A stretch of DNA of 5,171 nt from Planococcaceae bacterium UBA3370 (lineage in GTDB: Bacteria > Bacillota > Bacilli > Bacillales_A > Planococcaceae): NCBI GenBank assembly GCA_002360295.1, contig DEQI01000032.1:1-5171 (forward strand), in the 5' to 3' direction. Position 1 is the first letter of the stretch; each line of letters opens with the position of its first letter. Below, piece by piece: positions 1 to 5,171 of this stretch. The notes beneath the pieces were generated by a model. It had not been told where the DNA came from, did not search any database, and saw only the letters and a program-made list of their open reading frames with translations. Made by a program: the position numbers and the translations under genes.

Positions 1-3000
1 GCGTTATGGATAAGTGGTCAAGAGGGTATTGGTAAAACCTATTTAGTCGATATGACACTAAAGAAACAGTATATTACAAATGACCACTATATAAAAATAA
101 AAGTTGAACGAGAAAAAAATGAACCGTTTAGTATTTGGAAGGAAGCGGTAGATAAATTAGTAGCCTATATATTAATTAAAGAAGAAGATCAGCTTGAAAC
201 ATGGAAGCACAAAATAACAGAAGCCTTTCATGATGACAATAGTATATTAGTTGAGCTAGTTCCGCGTCTGCAGCTACTTATTGATCAACCAGAACATGAG
301 GAAGTCAACTTCACTTCTATTGAATATGAAAAAACTTTGCATAATGGAATTACAAAATTTCTACAGCTTTTTTTAAAAGAGGAAGTTCCCTTTATATTAT
401 TCATTGACAATGTACATTTGGCAGACGAGCAATCACTCCAATATTTACACCTTTTATTAAACAATCGTGATATTCAATATTTTTTCGTTATCGGAACATT
501 ACTAGCGTCACAAAGTAAAAAGAAAAGTATTAGTCGGTTATTACATGGAAATAGTGTTTCCCATCCTATTCGGTTAGAAGGCTATGATGCTCAAGCAATT
601 CGACAACTACTGGAACCAGCTCTAAGTAGAAGTGAAGGTGAAAATCAGCAAATTGTTCAGTTATTACTTAGAAAAACAAAAGGAAATCCGGTGTTGGTCA
701 ATCGTTTTTTACATGAAATTGTCGATAATGACTGTATTGTATTTGATTATATGAGTAGGAGTTGGCGATGGAATATTGAGCAAATAGCCGCTTTACCTAT
801 TTTACAAACAAGTGAGCCACCTTCTATTAATATAGGAATCGAAAGTCCAACGAGTCAGCTACTCAGTAAAGCGGCTTTATTAGGGAAGCAATTTAAATTG
901 CCAATTTTAGCGGATTTAACAGGATATACAATAGAACAAGTGCAAAAAATTTTAGCCATTGCAGTGAGCAATCAGCTAATATCCATGTCGCCAAATAATA
1001 AGGACCGTTATTTTTTCCAGCATGGAGAAATGCAACAAACGTTTTATAAACTAATACCTGAACAAGATAGAACATTTCTTCATATGGAAGCAGGGTTCGT
1101 TTTAGAGAAGTATTTACATGTAGATGAGACAGTGGCCATTGAACATGTTTTAGAACATTTAAATATAGCTTGGGAGTTAGTAGTTAAAAGCGACAAACGA
1201 GTTAAACTTGTTCACTTAAATGTGCAAGCTGGAGTGGAAGCTAAAAATAAGGCGGAGTATGAGCAAGCTGCCCATTATTTACAGTTAGCGATCGATCTTT
1301 TACTAGAAGATTATTGGATTAGCCATTATGCAATCACGTATATAGCGTATAAGGAGAGGGCGGAGCTAGCCTTTTTATGTGATCAAAATGAGTATGCTAA
1401 ACAGTTATTTGAACTAATTATTGATAAAGCTCAAACCAATTTAGATAAAGTAAAAGCGTATTTATTACTCATTCACCTGGAGCTTATTCGAGATAACTAT
1501 AGTGAAGTACTTCGGTTGGGGGCTTTGACGCTAAGTTATTTGCAATTCCCCTTTGATTCCAAATTTAGTAAGATAACAGTGATTCGTAAATGGAATAATA
1601 TTAATAGACAAATTAGAAAAAGACCCATTGAGGAATGGATACACCGATCCACTATGCAGGATGAACAGGCAAGAGCAGCTATGCAAGTGTTAGTATATAT
1701 TGCTACTGCAAGTCTCATGTCTGATCAAGAGAGTTGGCTAGCAGCTGTAATGATGATATTGGAACTAACATTTGATTATGGAATGACAGAAGAATCTGCT
1801 TATGGTTTTGCTAGCTATGCGCTGATCCAATGCATTAAATTTAATCAATATGAATCTGCCTATCGTTACTATAAGCTGGCAAGAGAAATTGCGAAAGATT
1901 ATCCAGAAATGTATATGCAAGTGAATACCATTTATTCTCTATGTCCTGATAGCTGGAGAAAGTATGAGCCAAATTTACTTTTATCTATGGCAGACTATGC
2001 GAACCAACATCATGCACTTTTAAATAATAAATGGCAAAAAAACTATAATTTTTTGCTCCACTGTGTTCAGTTATTTCAGTTTAGCTATCCATTAAAGGAT
2101 TTGTATTTTCGACTACTTTCTCGCAGTTCGATGTTCCAACAAGAAGATAATACTGTGCACTGGAAACAAGCTTCTCTATTTTCTCACCTCATTACAACTT
2201 TAACGGGGTATACCGCTTCTCATGACCCATTTGTCAATAAGAATAGTACATTTTCATCATTTATTAATGAAGAAGATGAGCTCTTTTTAAAAGAAACCGC
2301 TTATTGGTGTCAATATGTTACAGCTTATTTTCAGGGCCATTATGAAGAAGCGTATGAAGCTTTAACAAAGAGTCTGGAAATTTATGTGACAAATAGTAAT
2401 GGGAAAATGCCCAATACGAGTGCGGATTATTTTTATGTATTAATCGTCAAGGAGCTGTTTGATGACGCAGATCAAAAAATGAAAAATCATTTTTTGCGGC
2501 GAGTACGTAAGTGTGTAAAGAAATTAAAAAACTTTGCTAAACGAAGCCCGGAAAATTACTTGCACAAATATTTAGCCATTAAGGCAGAGAGTAAAAAAAT
2601 GGTGAAACAGTATAGTCAAGCTGAGCATTACTTTGAGCAAGCACTGGAAGCTGCAAGGACGTATGGGCATGTACATGATCAAGCAATTATTGCAGAAAAT
2701 TTTGCTAAGTACGGTATGCAATTAGGCAAACAAACATTAACGAAAATATATATAAATGAAGCCTATATCACCTATCAAAAATGGGGGGCATTAGCAAAGA
2801 CTTCACAACTTGAAAGGCAGTATGGCGATTTATTAATCGTGAAGCAAAAAACCGATTTAGAAAGAGCGGATTATTTAACAATTGTACTATCGGCTCAAAC
2901 ATTATCGGAAGAAATAGAAATTGAACGGCTATTAAATAAGCTTTTACGTATTATGCTACAAAATGCTGGTGCAGAATATGGTGCATTAATTATTGATAAT

Positions 3001-4083
3001 GGTGATAAGTGGTTTGTTGAAGCATACGGCACAGCTAAACATTTAAGTATGGAATCAATTCCTTTAAATGAAGCCAATCATATAGTCCCAGTAGCTATTA
3101 TTGACTATACAGCAAGAACGAAGGAAGAAGTTGTCCTACAAGATGCAACGAATAGTATTTTTAGTAGAAACAATTATATTCAATACAATCAATTAAAATC
3201 TGTTCTTTGTTTACCTATTATGTATCAAAATAAATTGCTATCTGTTTTATATATGGAAAATAAATTAACAAAAGGTGTGTTTACAGAAGAAAGGCTAGAT
3301 GTTCTAAAGCTTCTTTGCTCACAATGTGCTATATCTATTACAAATGCTAAACTTTATTCTAACATTCAATTTTTAACAAAAAATTTAGAGCAACAAGTGG
3401 AAGAACGTACAGAAAGCTTGCAAAAATCCATGCAGGCAACGACTGAAGCGTTGACAGAGATGACGGTTTATGCAGAGCGAAACCGCATTGCGCAAGAAAT
3501 CCACGATATTGTCGGGCATACATTAACGTCTACAATATTACAAATTGAAGCAGGACGAAGATTGCTATCAAAGGATTTAGACGGTGCAGTCGTACGATTG
3601 AAGGAAGCGCAGGATCTTGTTCGTCATAGTTTAAGTGAGATTCGTAATTCTGTTCATATGTTAAAAGAGGATAAATATTATGATTTAAATAGTGCTCTTT
3701 CATTATTAATAGTAAATACAAAAAGGAACACAGGCGTTGAAATTCATGCTGATATTGATGCTGTCGGACATTTGCCTGTTATTATGAAAAAGCTTATTTA
3801 TCATGCACTTCAAGAAGGATTAACGAACGGAATTCGCCATGGCAAGAGTACTGAATTTCATTTTAGCTTAAAGGATGACGGTTTTTCTGTTCAGTTTATG
3901 TTAATCGATAATGGGGTAGGGATAGAAGATATAAAAATGGGCTTTGGCTTGAAAATGATGCAAGAGCGTGTACAGCAGCTAAAAGGAGTATTTCATTTGC
4001 ATTCAGAAAAGAAAAAAGGCTGTTTAGTAAGGTTTGAATTACCATATATATCACAGGGAATGGTAGGTGAGTTGCACGAATGA
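1..4083 (+). CDS. Giant multi-domain sensor histidine kinase (STAND/AAA_16 ATPase - helical repeats - GAF - HisKA_3/HATPase), 5'-partial
   Basis: This is probably a cytoplasmic sensor kinase that autophosphorylates on histidine and signals to the adjacent regulator. The frame is open from base 1, so the start is upstream; the ATG at 52 is internal because a Walker A motif (GQEGIGKT, codons 6-13, counting bases 1-3 as codon 1) precedes it. Next come Walker B (FILFIDNVHLAD, 131-142), the STAND-type TKGNP (226-230) and a winged-helix-like segment (about 285-355, with YFFQH at 337-341). Helical TPR-like repeats span about 380-945 and end in a typical YQKWGALAK (925-933). A GAF domain lies at about 979-1120 (SVLCLPI, then LYMEN), followed by a coiled-coil linker (1121-1160). 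The kinase core has phospho-acceptor H1168 in IHDIVGH, N-box QEGLTNGIRHG (E1272, N1276), DNGVG (1303-1307) and GFGLKMMQERV (1314-1324). No membrane segment or frameshift was seen. Relatives often start with a Ser/Thr kinase domain; that is inference here. The input signal is unknown. Confidence 0.93.
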   Translation, partial: ALWISGQEGIGKTYLVDMTLKKQYITNDHYIKIKVEREKNEPFSIWKEAVDKLVAYILIKEEDQLETWKHKITEAFHDDNSILVELVPRLQLLIDQPEHEEVNFTSIEYEKTLHNGITKFLQLFLKEEVPFILFIDNVHLADEQSLQYLHLLLNNRDIQYFFVIGTLLASQSKKKSISRLLHGNSVSHPIRLEGYDAQAIRQLLEPALSRSEGENQQIVQLLLRKTKGNPVLVNRFLHEIVDNDCIVFDYMSRSWRWNIEQIAALPILQTSEPPSINIGIESPTSQLLSKAALLGKQFKLPILADLTGYTIEQVQKILAIAVSNQLISMSPNNKDRYFFQHGEMQQTFYKLIPEQDRTFLHMEAGFVLEKYLHVDETVAIEHVLEHLNIAWELVVKSDKRVKLVHLNVQAGVEAKNKAEYEQAAHYLQLAIDLLLEDYWISHYAITYIAYKERAELAFLCDQNEYAKQLFELIIDKAQTNLDKVKAYLLLIHLELIRDNYSEVLRLGALTLSYLQFPFDSKFSKITVIRKWNNINRQIRKRPIEEWIHRSTMQDEQARAAMQVLVYIATASLMSDQESWLAAVMMILELTFDYGMTEESAYGFASYALIQCIKFNQYESAYRYYKLAREIAKDYPEMYMQVNTIYSLCPDSWRKYEPNLLLSMADYANQHHALLNNKWQKNYNFLLHCVQLFQFSYPLKDLYFRLLSRSSMFQQEDNTVHWKQASLFSHLITTLTGYTASHDPFVNKNSTFSSFINEEDELFLKETAYWCQYVTAYFQGHYEEAYEALTKSLEIYVTNSNGKMPNTSADYFYVLIVKELFDDADQKMKNHFLRRVRKCVKKLKNFAKRSPENYLHKYLAIKAESKKMVKQYSQAEHYFEQALEAARTYGHVHDQAIIAENFAKYGMQLGKQTLTKIYINEAYITYQKWGALAKTSQLERQYGDLLIVKQKTDLERADYLTIVLSAQTLSEEIEIERLLNKLLRIMLQNAGAEYGALIIDNGDKWFVEAYGTAKHLSMESIPLNEANHIVPVAIIDYTARTKEEVVLQDATNSIFSRNNYIQYNQLKSVLCLPIMYQNKLLSVLYMENKLTKGVFTEERLDVLKLLCSQCAISITNAKLYSNIQFLTKNLEQQVEERTESLQKSMQATTEALTEMTVYAERNRIAQEIHDIVGHTLTSTILQIEAGRRLLSKDLDGAVVRLKEAQDLVRHSLSEIRNSVHMLKEDKYYDLNSALSLLIVNTKRNTGVEIHADIDAVGHLPVIMKKLIYHALQEGLTNGIRHGKSTEFHFSLKDDGFSVQFMLIDNGVGIEDIKMGFGLKMMQERVQQLKGVFHLHSEKKKGCLVRFELPYISQGMVGELHE
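16..39 (+). other. Walker A (P-loop) of the STAND/AAA_16 ATPase domain
   Basis: These bases encode GQEGIGKT, an exact GxxGxGK[ST] nucleotide-binding loop, preceded by the hydrophobic strand ALWIS. They lie in frame with the long coding region and upstream of its first in-window ATG at 52. This shows the reading frame is real before that ATG and that the true start is off the left edge. The lysine (codon 12) and threonine (codon 13) are the residues expected to bind ATP phosphates and Mg2+. Confidence 0.93.
2935..3360 (+). other. GAF domain of the sensor kinase
   Basis: Codons of about 979-1120 form a GAF domain. Just before it is the lead-in that usually joins AAA_16/TPR kinases to their GAF domain (SAQTLSEEIEIERLL, codons 965-978, then QNAGAEYGALII, 987-998). 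Its second half has SVLCLPIMYQNKLLSVLYMEN (1067-1087) and the closing helix AISITNAKLY (1110-1119). GAF domains bind small molecules or mediate dimerisation. No haem- or bilin-binding signature is obvious, so the ligand cannot be read from the sequence. The boundaries are approximate. Confidence 0.85.
3478..4080 (+). other. Histidine kinase transmitter core (HisKA_3 + HATPase_c)
   Basis: The dimerisation and phospho-acceptor helix reads ERNRIAQEIHDIVGH, the HisKA_3 signature of NarL/DesK-type kinases, with acceptor histidine codon 1168 (bases 3502-3504) followed directly by Asp1169. The ATP-binding domain retains the N-box (Glu1272, Asn1276), the DNGVG box (1303-1307) and a GFGLKMMQERV loop (1314-1324). 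All residues expected for an active kinase are present. A HisKA_3 core normally pairs with a LuxR-type response regulator, which is what the next gene encodes. Confidence 0.94.
4065..4070 (+). promoter_or_regulatory. Ribosome-binding site of the response regulator gene
   Basis: AGGTGA lies within the end of the kinase coding region, with nine bases between it and the ATG at 4080. It matches the 3' half of the Bacillus-type AAGGAGGTGA consensus. It supports the ATG at 4080 as the start and lets ribosomes finishing the kinase reinitiate on the overlapping ATGA. Confidence 0.75.
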
Positions 4084-4715
4084 TTTCGATTGTCATTGCA
4101 GATGATCAGATGTTAATACGTGAAGGGTTAAAAACGATACTAGATTTAGAGGATGATATGGAAATCGTCGGACTAGCTAGCAATGGAGAAGAGGCTTGTG
4201 CACTTACTAAATTGCATCGTCCTACATTAGTCATGATGGATATTCAAATGCCTATTATGGATGGTCTTACAGCATTGAAAATGATAAAACAGCAGTTTCC
4301 AGATACGTTTATTTTGATTCTTTCTACATTTCTTGAGGATCAGTATATTATTGAGGGAATGGCAAATGGAGCTAGTGGGTATTTATTAAAAGATATGGAC
4401 ACAGATAAAATGCTTATGGCAATTCGGGATACGATTAATGGACAATTCGTTTTACCTTCTGCTGTTGCGGCAAAATTAGTCAATAAATTATCTGAAGTAT
4501 CGTTTAAAAAAAATGAGGGTATTAGTAAGCTACAACTAACCGAAAGAGAGAAAGACTTAGCGCAGTTAATTATTGCTGGCTATAATAATAAAGAAATTGC
4601 ATCAGCTCTCTATATTGCGGAAGGTACTGTGCGCAATTATGTAAGTAGCTTATATAGTAAGCTGGAAGTGATCGACCGTGTTCAGGCAATCGTCAAATTG
4701 AAGGACATCATATAA
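4080..4715 (+). CDS. NarL/FixJ-family response regulator (REC + LuxR-type HTH)
   Basis: This is a 211-residue DNA-binding response regulator, a normal length for the family, and is likely the phosphorylation target of the upstream kinase. The receiver domain (about 1-120) has the acidic pair D8/D9, phospho-acceptor D54 in MMDIQMP, the switch hydroxyl S82 in LILSTF (often Thr in relatives), the switch aromatic Y101 and lysine K104 in GYLLKD. After a linker (about 121-150), the LuxR-type helix-turn-helix starts at LTEREKDLAQLI (153-164) and continues through NNKEIASALYIAEGTVRNYV (169-188), with the recognition helix at about 181-195. Its ATG overlaps the kinase stop codon as ATGA and follows AGGTGA with good spacing, so the two genes appear translationally coupled. 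All functional residues are present, so it should be phosphorylatable. Target genes are not visible in the window; it could regulate its own operon or distant loci. Confidence 0.96.
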   Translation: MISIVIADDQMLIREGLKTILDLEDDMEIVGLASNGEEACALTKLHRPTLVMMDIQMPIMDGLTALKMIKQQFPDTFILILSTFLEDQYIIEGMANGASGYLLKDMDTDKMLMAIRDTINGQFVLPSAVAAKLVNKLSEVSFKKNEGISKLQLTEREKDLAQLIIAGYNNKEIASALYIAEGTVRNYVSSLYSKLEVIDRVQAIVKLKDII

Positions 4716-4790
4716 ATTGTATAGGGGGCCGTTTGTTGAAAGCTTTTAGATCGATTACCGCAGTATTGGATTATGTATACTAAGTGTAGA

Positions 4791-4847
4791 TGAAGGAGGT
4801 ATGTGGAAAGTTTCCGCTTTCTGGACACCCCCTTCGTTTTTTGTTTT
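4791..4847 (+). terminator. Rho-independent terminator of the kinase-regulator operon
   Basis: Bases 4791-4810 pair in register with 4817-4836 around the six-base loop TTTCCG. The stem spans 20 positions with three mismatches (4797/4830, 4801/4826, 4803/4824) and a few G-T pairs. It is followed at once by six T, one G and four T (4837-4847). It lies 75 bases after the regulator stop codon. The T-run is only on the plus-strand side, so it should end plus-strand transcription and protect the convergent minus-strand gene from read-through. Its left arm contains AAGGAGGT, which looks like a ribosome-binding site but is better explained as stem. Confidence 0.9.
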
Positions 4848-4938
4848 GTATTCAATGCTCGGGAAACGAGTAGATTAGTTCGAGAAAAGCTAGTCAAAGA
4901 ATGAGCCGATAAAAGATTGAAAGGCTAAGCGTTATTCA

Positions 4939-5171
4939 TTATTCCTCTAAGTAGTCGTATTTTCTTGCTTCCTCTGCCTCTAGCTTCGAAAGTTGCCCCG
5001 ACAATTGGTCGATTTCTGAAATATTTAATGCCTCTACTTCCTCATCAACCCCGATTTCTTCTGGATCATCATACAGCTCGTTGTAATCATCAAAGTCACC
5101 TTCAAAATCGGAAGGTGTTTCGGAGGTACCGTATTGTGCGAAAGCTTGGAACGAGTCTTCATAATCTAAAA
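4939..5171 (-). CDS. C-terminal part of an unidentified, highly acidic protein (5'-partial)
   Basis: Reading the minus strand from the right edge, a frame stays open for 76 codons and ends at TAA (complement of 4939-4941). No start lies in the window, so this is the C-terminal end of a longer gene entering from the right. By my count it has 26 Asp/Glu against 3 Lys/Arg. Its first half is rich in acidic and aromatic residues (DFEGDFDDYNELYDDPEE), suggesting a disordered or ion/protein-binding tail. The last 30 or so residues (ISEIDQLSGQLSKLEAEEAR, then KYDYLEE) look like an amphipathic helix or short coiled coil. I do not recognise the family. The biased composition and absence of stops argue for real coding. 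It converges on the kinase operon and need not be related in function. No convincing terminator for it is seen between its stop and the operon's terminator. Confidence 0.75.
   Translation of the reverse strand, partial: LDYEDSFQAFAQYGTSETPSDFEGDFDDYNELYDDPEEIGVDEEVEALNISEIDQLSGQLSKLEAEEARKYDYLEE

Noticed and set aside
52..54. ATG at 52 as the start of the kinase gene
   Set aside because: The frame is open back to base 1 and encodes a complete Walker A motif at 16-39; no ribosome-binding site precedes this ATG.
893..4096. Minus-strand open frames of about 60-66 codons inside the kinase gene (893-1075, 1536-1718, 2895-3077, 3530-3721, 3896-4096)
   Set aside because: They are antisense to well-supported domains of the kinase, have no recognisable motifs, and are best explained as shadows of the plus-strand coding sequence.
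4723..4783. Micro-frame with AGGGGG at 4723-4728, then TTG at 4736 and 15 codons to TAA at 4781-4783
   Set aside because: It has plausible spacing but a rare start codon, very short length and no recognisable peptide features; chance is the simpler explanation without conservation data.
4794..4803. AAGGAGGT followed by ATG, resembling a strong ribosome-binding site
   Set aside because: The ATG is directly adjacent with no spacing, and the bases form the left arm of the terminator stem that pairs with the C-rich arm before the T-run.
4682..4897. 71-codon minus-strand open frame across the end of the regulator gene
   Set aside because: It runs antisense through the terminator hairpin and into the conserved HTH end of the regulator; its composition shows no domain and it reads like translated intergenic sequence.
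4858..4926. Small inverted repeats (CTCG/CGAG at 4858-4870; AGCC/GGCT at 4904-4926) as a terminator for the minus-strand gene
   Set aside because: The stems are only four base pairs, one has a long loop, and neither is followed by a T-run on the minus strand.

Overview
The window is AT-rich and has Bacillota-style signals: an AGGTGA ribosome-binding site, a hairpin-plus-T-run terminator and A/T-ending codons. This suggests a low-GC Gram-positive of the Bacillaceae/Planococcaceae type (for example Lysinibacillus-like). The genus is a guess from style and architecture, not a match.

Layout: (1) Bases 1-4083, plus strand: the C-terminal 1360 codons of a very large cytoplasmic signalling protein whose start lies upstream of the window. 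In order it carries a STAND/AAA_16-type ATPase (Walker A in the first 13 codons), a winged-helix-like segment, about 570 residues of helical TPR-like repeats, a GAF domain, a coiled-coil linker, and a NarL/DesK-type histidine kinase core (HisKA_3 plus HATPase_c). (2) Bases 4080-4715, plus strand: a NarL/FixJ-family response regulator that overlaps the kinase gene by the four bases ATGA. (3) Bases 4716-4938: a short intergenic stretch with a strong intrinsic terminator (4791-4847) that closes the plus-strand operon. (4) Bases 4939-5171, minus strand: the C-terminal 76 codons of a convergent, very acidic protein that I do not recognise and that runs off the right edge.

How it works (inference): the kinase and regulator form a co-translated two-component pair. 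The ATPase/repeat/GAF part would sense a cytoplasmic ligand or partner and control autophosphorylation of His1168. The phosphoryl group would pass to Asp54 of the regulator, whose LuxR-type helix-turn-helix would then bind target promoters. Proteins with this AAA_16-repeat-GAF-kinase order often begin with a Ser/Thr protein kinase domain. That domain, if present, would lie upstream and cannot be seen here.

No tRNA, rRNA, CRISPR array, insertion sequence or long repeat was seen. The most unusual content is the giant multi-domain kinase, with non-canonical residues in its ATPase module, and the unidentified acidic C-terminus on the opposite strand. I see a rare architecture of a known kind, not clear evidence of a wholly new system.
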